This document shows, piece by piece, positions 35,504 through 44,080 of a stretch of 64,000 nucleotides of DNA. The stretch is from Methylocaldum sp002005105 (GTDB lineage Bacteria; Pseudomonadota; Gammaproteobacteria; Methylococcales; Methylococcaceae): assembly GCF_051027545.1 (NCBI RefSeq), contig NZ_CP194902.1, positions 2,294,001 to 2,358,000 of the forward strand, in the 5' to 3' direction. The notes beneath the pieces are model-generated. The model saw only the letters and a program-made list of their open reading frames with translations. It did not search any database and was not told the origin of the DNA. The translations under genes were made by a program, and so were the position numbers. The first letter of the stretch is position 1. Each line of letters opens with the position of its first letter.

Positions 35504-35999
35504 CGCTGACCTCCAGCTGTATCAGGGTTGTTTCGTTGCCGACCGAAGGGTGGTTTTGCTGCAACTTAATCCCTTCAAACACCGCCGGCATTTAGAAAAA
35601 TCAACTACAGGCTCGATTCTTCCGCCGCAGCGCTGAGTGGTTTGTTGGCGTTTTACCGGCTTCGGAAAAACGGCAAGAGATAAGCCGGTCGACTTGCGGA
35701 TATAGATCGTCTCATAACCGACCGGGTACCTGCGTTGGACCCGGAAATGAAGCCGAAAGTTGCTTTATTAACCCGGCCTATAAATATAGGTTGGGTTAAT
35801 CCGGGGCAGGGATGCCCCGGCGCGGCGACAAGCCGCGTGAGCCCAGGCCGGGCGTGTACCGGGCCTGGGCGGCGGCCCGAAATACCAGGAGGGTATTTAC
35901 GGGCCTGATCAATAAGATGGCGCGCGCGTTGTGGTTTTCTGTCTAACTTTATTTAGAAAACAAAAGCTTGAGGGCTTCTTCGGGATGGGCGAAGTTTCT
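35504..35999. other. Long intergenic region dominated by hairpins
   Basis: 496 bp between the DUF883 gene and ssb, both on the minus strand. The left third shows nothing clear. From 35722 on it is packed with hairpins (listed as an array). A 44-codon frame at 35812-35946 lies over them, with an Arg-rich product beginning MPRRGDKPREPRPGVYRAW. Its ribosome site is poor, so it is not called as a gene. Confidence 0.6.
35722..35905. ncRNA. Array of six hairpins, candidate structured RNA
   Basis: Six stem-loops follow one another: 35722-35744 (CCGGGT/ACCCGG); 35767-35800 (ATTAACCC/GGGTTAAT plus CCTATA/TATAGG); 35801-35820 (CCGGGGCA, loop GGGA, TGCCCCGG); 35821-35837 (CGCGGC, loop GACAA, GCCGCG); 35841-35870 (GCCCAGGCC/GGCCTGGGC); and 35874-35905 (GGCCCG-AAATACC, loop AGGAG, GGTATTT-CGGGCC). 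The last five are almost without spacer. Strand, promoter and 3' end are not known. Two loops hold GGA when read on the plus strand. An RNA is inferred from the structure; a DNA-level repeat is the alternative. Confidence 0.45.
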
Positions 36000-36479
36000 T
36001 TAGAACGGAATATCGTCGTCGAAGTCGTCCATGCCGCCGAATCCGGGCTCCGGCTGCGGGGCTTGCTTCGAAGATCCCGAAGATGGCGGCGCATAACGAT
36101 CGGATTCTCCGCGCCCGCCCGAGCCGGCCGAAGGACCACCGGCGCGGTCCAGCATCTGCATCTGATCGGCGATGATTTCGGTGGTATAGCGGTCTTGGCC
36201 GTTCTTGTCCTGCCATTTGCGCGTGCGCAGACTGCCCTCGATGTATACCTTGCTGCCTTTCTTCAAATATTCTCCGGCGATCTCGGCCAGCTTTCGGTAG
36301 CACACGACCTGGTGCCATTCGGTGCGTTCCTGTTGTTGGCCGGTCTGCTGGTCTTTCCATGTTTCGCTCGTGGCGAGCCGTAGACTGGTAACCGCGCCTC
36401 CGTTGGGCATGTAACGCACTTCCGGATCGGAACCTAGGTTGCCGATGAGTATGACTTTGTTGACGCCGCGAGTGGCCAT
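36000..36479 (-). CDS. ssb: Single-stranded DNA-binding protein
   Basis: 159 aa. The N-terminal OB fold has GVNKVILIGNLGSDPEVRY and TEWHQVVCYRKLAEIAGEYL. A Gly/Ser/Gln-rich linker follows, and the acidic tip MDDFDDDIPF recruits partner proteins. It coats single-stranded DNA in replication, repair and recombination. It lies near uvrA with an MFS gene between, an arrangement common in gammaproteobacteria. Confidence 0.97.
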   Translation of the reverse strand: MATRGVNKVILIGNLGSDPEVRYMPNGGAVTSLRLATSETWKDQQTGQQQERTEWHQVVCYRKLAEIAGEYLKKGSKVYIEGSLRTRKWQDKNGQDRYTTEIIADQMQMLDRAGGPSAGSGGRGESDRYAPPSSGSSKQAPQPEPGFGGMDDFDDDIPF

Positions 36480-36619
36480 ATTAAGGTATCTCCGATCGAT
36501 GATACGGTTGAGAATTTAAACAGATATTAGACTTGCCGCTATGGCTGAAGTTCTTAATTTTTAAGTAAAAATTACAGGTTTCGTCAGATTTCGAAAGACT
36601 GTCGGAAGCCTTGGCATGC

Positions 36620-38011
36620 TCATGCAGCGACTTCCTGCAACAATCCGCTCAGCGCCATGCGATCCAGCTTCTCTTTGTCGATTTTCAGGTAAGCCACGCC
36701 GTCTTCGGCCAGGACTACGGCTTCGGCAACTCCCGGCACTTGAAGCAATCGTCTGGACAAACTGGAAGCTTGGTCATGACTCAATCCGTTCACGTTAACC
36801 AGGAGGCTGCTCAAACCTCGGGGAGCTTTCATACCGATGGCAAATATAAACCATAGCAGAGCGACGGCGGCGCAGAACAGGAAGACATAAGGTATTCCGT
36901 AGCGGCCGTAAATCCAGCCGCCACCAGCTCCGCCCACGAAGGCGCCCAAAAATTGAGCCGTGGAATAAACGCCCATGGCAGTACCCTTGAGGTCGAGAGG
37001 AGCGGTCTTCGACACCAACGAAGGGAGGGTGGCTTCCAAAAGATTAAAGCCGGTGAAGAACAGGTAAAGAAGCCCGGATATGATCCAGAAATCGTGTTGA
37101 AGCCAAGTAAACCCTACGTCCGAAAGGACGATTAACGCGATGAAAGAGACGAATACCGCTTTCATCTTGCGTTTCTTCTCCGCGAGAATCACGAAAGGAA
37201 CCATGCTGGCAAGGGCAAGTCCAAAGACGGGCAAATAGATGTGCCAGTGGTTGGCCGTTTCCATCTGTAGCGAATCGCGCAAAATCAGCGGAAGAACTAC
37301 GAAAGTAGCGGTCAAGACGAGATGCAGACAGAAGATGCCTAGGTCTAACCGCAGAAGTTCGCGATTTGCCAGGACTGTCTTCAAAGATGCCGGACGCATT
37401 TCCGTATCCCGGTGAAAACGGCTCACGGCCGGCGTCGGCACAACGCTGTACAGCACCACGATACCGAGCAGAGCCAATGCCGTGATAATCCAGAAAAGAC
37501 CGTGAAGCCCTACCCAGCCGGAGAGGACCGGGCCGATCACCATAGATAGCGCGAAGGACATCCCGATGCTGATGCCGATCAAGGCCATCGCTTTGGTGCG
37601 GTGTTCTTCGCGGGTAAGATCGGCGGCCAAGGCCATGATGACCCCGGCGACAGCGCCGGCCCCCTGTAGAGCCCGGCCGGCAATGATGCCGTAGATCGAA
37701 TCGGACAGGGCGGCGAGCGCGCTGCCGGCGGCAAAGAGCAGCAAGCCGAGCACGATCAGGCGTTTCCGCCCATAGCGGTCGGACCAGAGGCCGAAGGGAA
37801 TCTGAAAGATCGCTTGGGTCAAGCCGTAAGCGCTGATGGCGAATCCGACCAATTGCGGCGAAGCGTCCGGAAGCTCGCGGGCGAATACCGAGAGAACCGG
37901 CAGGATCAGGAACATGCCCAGCATTCTCAACATGTAAATAGCGGCCAGAGACAAGCTGGCGCGCACCTCGGCTCGGGTCATCGGAGTGTCGAGTTGCAAG
38001 GTCGGATTCAA
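36620..38011 (-). CDS. MFS transporter, YajR-like, with C-terminal ferredoxin-fold domain
   Basis: 463 aa. Twelve membrane helices (about 1-390) with the motif GLWSDRYGRKRLI between helices 2 and 3. A soluble C-terminal domain follows (about 400-463, VNVNGLSHDQASSLSRRLLQVPGVAEAVV) resembling the YAM domain of E. coli YajR. The start is probably TTG 38011, because AAAGGAG stands 9 bp upstream; ATG 37981 has no ribosome site. It is divergent from uvrA. The exported substrate is unknown. Confidence 0.87.
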   Translation of the reverse strand: MNPTLQLDTPMTRAEVRASLSLAAIYMLRMLGMFLILPVLSVFARELPDASPQLVGFAISAYGLTQAIFQIPFGLWSDRYGRKRLIVLGLLLFAAGSALAALSDSIYGIIAGRALQGAGAVAGVIMALAADLTREEHRTKAMALIGISIGMSFALSMVIGPVLSGWVGLHGLFWIITALALLGIVVLYSVVPTPAVSRFHRDTEMRPASLKTVLANRELLRLDLGIFCLHLVLTATFVVLPLILRDSLQMETANHWHIYLPVFGLALASMVPFVILAEKKRKMKAVFVSFIALIVLSDVGFTWLQHDFWIISGLLYLFFTGFNLLEATLPSLVSKTAPLDLKGTAMGVYSTAQFLGAFVGGAGGGWIYGRYGIPYVFLFCAAVALLWFIFAIGMKAPRGLSSLLVNVNGLSHDQASSLSRRLLQVPGVAEAVVLAEDGVAYLKIDKEKLDRMALSGLLQEVAA

Positions 38012-38024
38012 GCAATATGCTCCT

Positions 38025-38065
38025 TTGCGAGTGGCGGGAATCGGCCTATAGTAACAGGTTCTGTT
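38025..38065 (+). promoter_or_regulatory. Probable uvrA promoter with inverted repeat
   Basis: TTGCGA (38025-38030) and TATAGT (38047-38052) are spaced by 16 bp and would start transcription near 38059. An inverted repeat AACAG-GTT-CTGTT (38053-38065) covers that point and could be an operator. It is not a canonical LexA box. Confidence 0.45.
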
Positions 38066-38082
38066 TTGCGCTTGAATTTTGC

Positions 38083-40971
38083 ATGGACACGATTCAGATC
38101 CGTGGAGCCCGCACCCACAACCTCAAAAACATCGACCTAGACCTGCCCCGTGACAAGCTGATCGTCATCACGGGATTGTCCGGTTCCGGCAAGTCGTCGC
38201 TAGCGTTCGACACCATTTACGCCGAAGGGCAGCGACGCTATGTGGAGTCTCTTTCCGCTTACGCGCGGCAGTTTCTGTCGGTGATGGAAAAGCCCGACGT
38301 CGACCATATCGAGGGCTTGTCGCCGGCCATTTCCATCGAGCAGAAGTCGACTTCGCACAATCCCCGTTCGACCGTCGGCACCATCACCGAAATTTACGAT
38401 TATCTCCGGCTCCTCTACGCCCGCGCCGGCATGCCCCGGTGTCCGGAGCACGGCATCTCGCTGGAGGCGCAGACCGTCAGCCAAATGGTGGACCACGTTC
38501 TCAGCCAGCCGGAGGACAGCCGCTGGATGCTGCTCGCCCCGGTGGTCAGCGAGCGCAAGGGAGAGCACGCTCAGGTGCTGGAGGACTTGCGCAGCCAAGG
38601 CTTCATCCGCGCCCGCATTGACGGCGAGATTTACGAGCTGGACGAGCCGCCCAAGCTCGACCTTCGCCGAAAGCACAGCATCGAAGTGGTGGTCGACCGG
38701 TTCAAGGTGAGGCCGGACCTGGCCGTGCGCCTCGCGGAATCGTTCGAGACGGCGCTACGGTTGGCCGAAGGTATCGCATTGGTAGTGTCCATGGACGATT
38801 CGGAAACCGAATTGGTCTATTCGGACAAATATGCCTGCCCGCATTGCGGCTACTCCCTGAGCGAACTGGAGCCGCGGATCTTTTCGTTCAACAATCCGAA
38901 GGGAGCATGCCCGAGCTGCGACGGGCTGGGCGTCAAACAGTTCTTCGATCCTCACCTGGTCGTCCAGAATCCGCAGTTGAGTCTGGCGGGCGGCGCCGTG
39001 CGGGGCTGGGACCGTCGAAACGCCTATTACTACCATTTGGTCCAGTCGCTGGCCGAGCACTACGGTTTCGATCCGGAACAGCCATTCGGTCACCTGTCGA
39101 AATCGGTTCAGGATATCGTTCTGTACGGCAGCGGAACCGAAACGATTCCATTCAAGGTTCTGACCGCGCGCGGCGATACGCTGGTCCATCGGCATGCTTT
39201 CGAGGGGATCATTCCGAACATGGAGCGGCGCTATCGCGAAACCGATTCGATGATGGTACGAGAAGAACTGTCCAAGTATCTTTCCAGCAAGCCTTGCCCT
39301 GAATGCGAGGGGACCCGCCTGAACCGTGCGGCGAGACATGTGTTCGTAGTCGATTCCTCTCTGCCGGAGCTGACCGCCTTACCAATCAGGCGCGTACTCG
39401 AATTTTTCGGCGAACTGACGCTCACCGGGCGGCGGGGTGAAGTGGCGGCCAAGATCGTCAAGGAAATCACCGCGCGTCTCCAGTTTCTGGTCAATGTCGG
39501 GCTCGATTACCTGACCCTGGCGCGCAGCGCCGATACCCTGTCGGGCGGCGAGGCCCAGCGGATTCGCTTGGCGAGCCAGGTCGGAGCCGGCTTGGTGGGC
39601 GTGATGTACGTCCTGGACGAACCGTCGATCGGCCTGCATCAGCGCGACAATCAGCGGCTGCTCGATACCTTGCTGCGTTTGCGCGACCTGGGCAATACCG
39701 TCATAGTCGTGGAGCACGACGAGGACGCCATCCGGATTGCCGATCATGTCGTGGATATCGGGCCGGGGGCGGGGGTTCACGGTGGTCGAATCGTGGCCGA
39801 GGGGACGCCAGAAGCGATCATGGCAAACGACGATTCCCTCACCGGCCAATATCTCTCCAACCGTCTCGAGATCGCCGTGCCGGAGCGGCGTATTCCGCCC
39901 GATCCGGAGCGCGTGCTCCGGATCCGGAATGCCCGCGGCAACAATCTGAAGGGTATCGACGTTTCGTTTCCCGTGGGGCTTTTTACCTGTGTGACCGGCG
40001 TTTCGGGGTCCGGCAAATCCACTCTGATCAACGATACGCTGTTCCGCTTCGCGGCTCGCGAACTCAACGGTGCCGCCGCGATGCCGGCATCAAGCGACGG
40101 CATCGACGGACTGGAGCATTTCGACAAGGTGGTGGACATCGATCAAAGCCCTATCGGCCGCACGCCGAGGTCCAACCCCGCGACCTACACCGGGTTGTTC
40201 ACGCCGATCCGGGAACTCTTCGCGGCGACCCCGGAGGCGCGGTCACGCGGCTATTCGCCGGGGCGGTTCAGTTTCAACGTCAAGGGCGGGCGATGCGAGG
40301 CTTGCGCCGGCGACGGCGTGATCAAGGTGGAGATGCACTTCCTGCCCGATATTTTCGTCCATTGCGATGTTTGCAAGGGAAAACGCTATAACCGAGAAAC
40401 GCTGGAAATCCGCTACAAGGGCAAGACGATAAACGAAGTCTTGGAAATGACGGTGGAAGAAGCCAGTCAGTTCTTTTCCGCGATTCCGGCCGTTGCCCGA
40501 AAGCTCGATACTCTGATGGAGGTGGGGTTGAGCTACATCAGCTTGGGCCAGAACGCGGTGACGCTTTCCGGCGGCGAAGCTCAGCGGGTCAAACTGGCCC
40601 GCGAGTTATCGAAGCGGGACACCGGCAAAACGCTCTATATTCTGGATGAGCCGACGACCGGACTGCATTTTCACGACATTCGGCAACTTCTGGGCGTTCT
40701 GCATCAATTGCGCGATCACGGCAACACGGTGATCGTGATTGAACACAATCTGGACGTGATCAAAACCGCCGACTGGCTGGTCGACTTGGGACCGGAAGGC
40801 GGTGAAGGCGGTGGTTTAATCGTGGCGGAAGGCACCCCTGAACAGGTTGCCGAAAACAGGGCTTCCTATACCGGGGCATTCTTGAAGAAAATCTTATCGA
40901 AGTCGGTACCGCCGAACCGAGCGTTTGGCGAAGCGGTTCACAAAATCAGTCGGAAGACTGTGCGGCCGTGA
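38083..40971 (+). CDS. uvrA: Excinuclease ABC subunit A
   Basis: 962 aa, close to the usual 940. Damage-recognition ATPase of nucleotide excision repair. First Walker A GLSGSGKSSLAF, signature LSGGEAQRIRLASQ and Walker B YVLDEPSIGLH; second Walker A GVSGSGKSTLIN, signature LSGGEAQRVKLA and Walker B LDEPTTGLHF. Zinc modules CPHCGYSL-CPSCDG and CEACAGDG-CDVCKG are intact. The ATG 38083 start gives MDTIQIRGARTHNLKN, the standard N-terminus. Its 3' end overlaps a small convergent gene by 26 bp. Confidence 0.98.
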   Translation: MDTIQIRGARTHNLKNIDLDLPRDKLIVITGLSGSGKSSLAFDTIYAEGQRRYVESLSAYARQFLSVMEKPDVDHIEGLSPAISIEQKSTSHNPRSTVGTITEIYDYLRLLYARAGMPRCPEHGISLEAQTVSQMVDHVLSQPEDSRWMLLAPVVSERKGEHAQVLEDLRSQGFIRARIDGEIYELDEPPKLDLRRKHSIEVVVDRFKVRPDLAVRLAESFETALRLAEGIALVVSMDDSETELVYSDKYACPHCGYSLSELEPRIFSFNNPKGACPSCDGLGVKQFFDPHLVVQNPQLSLAGGAVRGWDRRNAYYYHLVQSLAEHYGFDPEQPFGHLSKSVQDIVLYGSGTETIPFKVLTARGDTLVHRHAFEGIIPNMERRYRETDSMMVREELSKYLSSKPCPECEGTRLNRAARHVFVVDSSLPELTALPIRRVLEFFGELTLTGRRGEVAAKIVKEITARLQFLVNVGLDYLTLARSADTLSGGEAQRIRLASQVGAGLVGVMYVLDEPSIGLHQRDNQRLLDTLLRLRDLGNTVIVVEHDEDAIRIADHVVDIGPGAGVHGGRIVAEGTPEAIMANDDSLTGQYLSNRLEIAVPERRIPPDPERVLRIRNARGNNLKGIDVSFPVGLFTCVTGVSGSGKSTLINDTLFRFAARELNGAAAMPASSDGIDGLEHFDKVVDIDQSPIGRTPRSNPATYTGLFTPIRELFAATPEARSRGYSPGRFSFNVKGGRCEACAGDGVIKVEMHFLPDIFVHCDVCKGKRYNRETLEIRYKGKTINEVLEMTVEEASQFFSAIPAVARKLDTLMEVGLSYISLGQNAVTLSGGEAQRVKLARELSKRDTGKTLYILDEPTTGLHFHDIRQLLGVLHQLRDHGNTVIVIEHNLDVIKTADWLVDLGPEGGEGGGLIVAEGTPEQVAENRASYTGAFLKKILSKSVPPNRAFGEAVHKISRKTVRP

Positions 40972-41122
40972 CCGTAGCGACAACATCAGGAGAGTTATTT
41001 ATCGTAGGTGATGAGGTGGAGGCGGTGGTAGCTTGCGGATCAGAGGCGATTAGCCAGAAGATGATTAGACCTAGCGCCAGGGCTGTTACAACAACCATAT
41101 GCTTTTCGCTAAGTGCTTTCAC
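40946..41122 (-). CDS. Small single-helix membrane protein (58 aa)
   Basis: 58 aa, no family recognised. GTG start at 41122 with GGGAG 8 bp upstream. The product has a short basic N-terminus (MKALSEKH), a hydrophobic helix (MVVVTALALGLIIFWLIA, residues 9-26) and a Ser/Thr/Ala-rich tail. It could be a type II small membrane protein or a long signal peptide with a short secreted tail. The stop lies inside uvrA, on the other strand. Good start signal and composition make it more likely than a chance frame. Confidence 0.6.
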   Translation of the reverse strand: MKALSEKHMVVVTALALGLIIFWLIASDPQATTASTSSPTINNSPDVVATVTAAQSSD

Positions 41123-41328
41123 TTAATATCTCCCTTTGTATGATGAAACTCCGTTGCGAAGCTTATTGAGTTTGCGTTACGGCAACGTGACGTGGATCTT
41201 ACGCAAAGTTGTTCAAGACCTCTGTAAGTGAAAAATGATAACGCTGTCACCATGAGCTTACAAACGGTTTTATACGGATTTTAAAATGGCTGTCGTTGGC
41301 TTTTCTCGAAAAACAAGCAGTGTGCGTT

Positions 41329-42030
41329 ATGAATAAGTCCTCCAATACGAATCCAATTAGTTTTGCCGTGGTATGTCGTCAGCTCTTGGGTCCTTTGACC
41401 CGGTATTTGATATCAAAATGTCAAAAGGTCTATTTTCGCGCCGTGGAGTCGACGGGGCATCATAAGCGAGACATCCTCGTCAGTCGTGTGGAGAATGCGC
41501 GGGACAGTTTGGAAGAAGCCAAGGAGCAATTTCAAAGTGCGCTGGATAAGTTCAGCGCACTTACGGACTTTCAGGGTGGCGAGCTCGAAGACTTATATCG
41601 ACAGATTAAAGTCGAGTTCGATTACAGTAAAGCCAAGGCTCTAGCAGTCAAAGACCGGATTGCGGCGGTGCAGGACGTGGCCGAGGCTCTTTTTGCAGAA
41701 TGGGAGGATGAGTTGGAGCTGTACACCAACCGCAGCCTTCGAAGCAGCAGTCGGCAAAAGCTTAAGCTCACTCAGCAGCATTACGGACAACTGATTTCCG
41801 CGATGCGTCGAGCCGAGGGCAAAATCGAGCCAGTACTGAGCGTATTCCAAGATCAGGTGTTGTTTTTGAAGCATAACCTCAATGCAAAAGCGGTTGCGTC
41901 GCTGGAACATGAATTGGCAGCGATGACCGTTGGGGTTGCCGGGTTGATCACAGCCATGGAGCGTTCCATAAACCGAGCGAATGATTTCGTGTATTCGCTG
42001 AACGGTCAAAAAGCACTCCCTGCCAGTTGA
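41329..42030 (+). CDS. DUF2959 family coiled-coil protein
   Basis: 233 aa. Nearly all helical, with heptad-rich stretches (VENARDSLEEAKEQFQSALDKFSAL and later SMRRAEGKIEPVLSVFQDQVLFLKHNLNAKA-type helices). This is the DUF2959 pattern, a family of unknown function often annotated as exported. Here the N-terminus (MNKSSNTNPISFAVVCRQLLG) is only weakly hydrophobic, so a signal peptide is uncertain. ATG 41329 is used; the frame is open upstream. Codon use is less GC-rich than in uvrA. Confidence 0.75.
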   Translation: MNKSSNTNPISFAVVCRQLLGPLTRYLISKCQKVYFRAVESTGHHKRDILVSRVENARDSLEEAKEQFQSALDKFSALTDFQGGELEDLYRQIKVEFDYSKAKALAVKDRIAAVQDVAEALFAEWEDELELYTNRSLRSSSRQKLKLTQQHYGQLISAMRRAEGKIEPVLSVFQDQVLFLKHNLNAKAVASLEHELAAMTVGVAGLITAMERSINRANDFVYSLNGQKALPAS

Positions 42031-42142
42031 ACCGTTGTTTAGTGCCGAGCAGCTCGTTTCAGAAAAATTCTGATCGACTTTCTTGATACACCGGTGCTAG
42101 CTTTGCGGATGCCTTCAAGTCATCTTGATGGCCGATTGTGTC

Positions 42143-42173
42143 AATTGCAACAAAGTGTTGTTTTGGTGCAATT
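42143..42173. promoter_or_regulatory. Inverted repeat upstream of porin gene
   Basis: AATTGCA (42143-42149) and TGCAATT (42167-42173) are separated by 17 bp, about 135 bp before the porin start. A related GGTGCA element recurs at about 42200. Symmetry and place suggest a regulator site; the regulator is unknown. Confidence 0.3.
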
Positions 42174-42308
42174 AGCCGTAAGAGCGCACCAAACAGGTGC
42201 AAAATCTTACTGATGCGTTACTTAAGTAACTGAGGGCACATTATTTTCGCCTTGGTATGGACTTTGCCTTAAGACTATCGTTCTAGAAAACATAAGAGAA
42301 AAAGCGAT

Positions 42309-43598
42309 ATGTATAAGAATTCATCCAAGATCCGAATGGGGCGTGTGGCTTTAGGCGTTCTTGCAGCGGTTTTCGCTGCCTCCGTTGGGGCTGAGGAAGC
42401 GAGCGAGCCCACCGGGTTGCTCGGCTATATGGGCGCCGATGTCAACGATACCCAATTCATGAAAAACTTGGGGCTGCAATTTGGTGGATGGATTAACGCC
42501 GGTATCACTTACAACGCGAATGAGCCCGCCGGAAGATTTAACGGGCCGGTGACGTTCAATGACCGTGCCTCCGAATTTCAACTGAATCAGCTTTACTTTT
42601 ATCTGCAGCGTGCCGTCAATACAGAGGGCGATTCCTGGGATTTCGGCGGACGCTTCGACTTTATGTTCGGCACCGACGCCCAATTTACACAGGCTTACGG
42701 TTCGCCCCGCGGACATTGGGATCTCCGTCTGATGAACGAGGAGCGCTTCTATGACATCGCGCTGCCACAGGCCTACTTTGAAATATTCGCGCCTTTCGGT
42801 AACGGCATCACTGCGAAGATTGGGCATTTTTACACCATCATCGGCAACGAAGTGGTGACGGCACCGGATAATTTCTTCTACTCGCATGCTTATACGATGC
42901 AGTTCGGAGAACCCTTTACCCACACAGGCGTGTTATTAAGCTATCCGATTGATCAGAACTGGACGATAACGGCGGGGGGCGTGACCGGCAGCGAAACCGC
43001 CGGTTGGGATGGTGCCTGGGACAAAGGTCTTGGTAATTGGGCATTTCTCGGTGGCGTGACTTGGGCCAGCGATGACAAGGGCAGTTCTGTAGCATTTAGC
43101 GCCACCAGCGGTGAGATTTCCGAGCAAGACGCAAACAATTGGAGCATGTACAGCTTAGTGATAAAGCACGACATCATGGAAGGCCTACACTACACCTTCC
43201 AGCATGATCATGGATGGGCAAATAGCGTCGTCGGGGCGACCGATCGGTCTGGCAGTAATGGGACCGATGCAGAATGGTATGGGATCAATCAATACCTCAC
43301 CTACGATATTTCAGACGATCTTGCTGTCGGGCTGCGCGCTGAATGGTTCCGCGATGACGACGGCTTCCGCGTGGTTTCGCCTGCGCGGACATTGGGGGCG
43401 CTTCCAGCATCAAGTTATTATGCATTCACGGCCGGTTTGAACTGGAAGCCGGTGAATTGGCTGATGGTGCGTCCGAACGTTCGGTACGATTGGGCTGATA
43501 AGGCAGACGCGTACGACAATGCTGGTGGAGCGGCAAGCTTTGCCGGTAAGAAGAGCGATCAATTCCTCTTTTCCGCCGACGTGGTCATAACGTTCTAA
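42309..43598 (+). CDS. Outer-membrane beta-barrel porin (BBP2-like)
   Basis: 429 aa. A signal peptide (VALGVLAAVFAASVGAEE) precedes a chain of alternating aromatic beta-strands ending in the outer-membrane signature DVVITF with terminal Phe. FGGWINAGITYNANEP, QLYFYLQRAV and LPQAYFEIFAPFGNGITAKIGHFYTIIGNEV are typical of the putative beta-barrel porin-2 family (PF07642). Substrate unknown. A simple CTAACGG/CCGTTAG hairpin at 43680-43699, 82 bp past the stop, may mark the 3' end, though it lacks a U-run. Confidence 0.85.
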   Translation: MYKNSSKIRMGRVALGVLAAVFAASVGAEEASEPTGLLGYMGADVNDTQFMKNLGLQFGGWINAGITYNANEPAGRFNGPVTFNDRASEFQLNQLYFYLQRAVNTEGDSWDFGGRFDFMFGTDAQFTQAYGSPRGHWDLRLMNEERFYDIALPQAYFEIFAPFGNGITAKIGHFYTIIGNEVVTAPDNFFYSHAYTMQFGEPFTHTGVLLSYPIDQNWTITAGGVTGSETAGWDGAWDKGLGNWAFLGGVTWASDDKGSSVAFSATSGEISEQDANNWSMYSLVIKHDIMEGLHYTFQHDHGWANSVVGATDRSGSNGTDAEWYGINQYLTYDISDDLAVGLRAEWFRDDDGFRVVSPARTLGALPASSYYAFTAGLNWKPVNWLMVRPNVRYDWADKADAYDNAGGAASFAGKKSDQFLFSADVVITF

Positions 43599-43745
43599 TA
43601 TATCTTGGGAATTTCGTCGTGAAGGACAGGGACGTCCTCCTTCCGTACTTCTGCCTTTCACTCCGAAGAACACTCCGTTCTAACGGGGTCGACCGTTAGC
43701 CTTCTAAAGCTCAAGCGGCCCGCTGCTATCCGGAGCGGATAAAGC

Positions 43746-43955
43746 TTATGCGGCCTTGCGCGGGTTATGGTCTGATACCGTTTTTTCGTGCTGCAAGCAT
43801 TGGCGGATAAGCTGTTTGGCCTGAACCGCACACTTGCCGCACTGATCGCACGCACCTAATTTGGAGCGCAGACTGCGCATGCTTGTCACGTCCTGTTCCT
43901 GAACGGCCTTTCGGATTTGTCCGTCGGTGACTTTCTTGCAGATACAGATGTACAT
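43746..43955 (-). CDS. bfd: Bacterioferritin-associated ferredoxin
   Basis: 69 aa. [2Fe-2S] ligands Cys4, Cys6, Cys36 and Cys39 (CIC ... CDQC) in the Bfd arrangement. It passes electrons to bacterioferritin so that stored ferric iron leaves as ferrous iron. A perfect Fur box overlaps its own promoter, so it should be made under iron starvation, when stored iron is needed. It lies downstream of bfr on the same strand, separated by 125 bp. Confidence 0.95.
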   Translation of the reverse strand: MYICICKKVTDGQIRKAVQEQDVTSMRSLRSKLGACDQCGKCAVQAKQLIRQCLQHEKTVSDHNPRKAA

Positions 43956-43985
43956 AACAAGACCAGATGAAAAAACCTGATCTAA

Positions 43986-44014
43986 ATACTAGTACAACTG
44001 ATAATTATTATCAA
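43986..44014 (-). promoter_or_regulatory. bfd promoter overlapped by a perfect Fur box
   Basis: TGATAATTATTATCA at 43999-44013 equals the 7-1-7 Fur consensus at every position. On the minus strand TTGATA (44009-44014) and TAGTAT (43986-43991) are spaced by exactly 17 bp. Bound Fur would cover the -35 and spacer, repressing bfd when iron is plentiful. Confidence 0.8.
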
Positions 44015-44080
44015 ATAAGATTTGATTTGAACTGTCTTGCCCATAGGTGGGCGAGTGATAGGGCAGGCTGGATGTGTAGA

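Noticed and set aside
35812..35946. 44-codon Arg-rich frame over the hairpin array
   Set aside because: The frame begins in the loop of a perfect hairpin without a proper ribosome site; its Arg/Gly/Pro content follows from the GC-rich stems. Not excluded, but not supported.
38053..38065. LexA box before uvrA
   Set aside because: AACAG-GTT-CTGTT is symmetric but does not match the CTGT-N8-ACAG consensus in arm order or spacing.
42161..42220. Possible sigma-54 site before the porin gene
   Set aside because: GGTGCA repeats look similar at first, but no GG-N10-GC pair with acceptable flanks lies at a useful distance.
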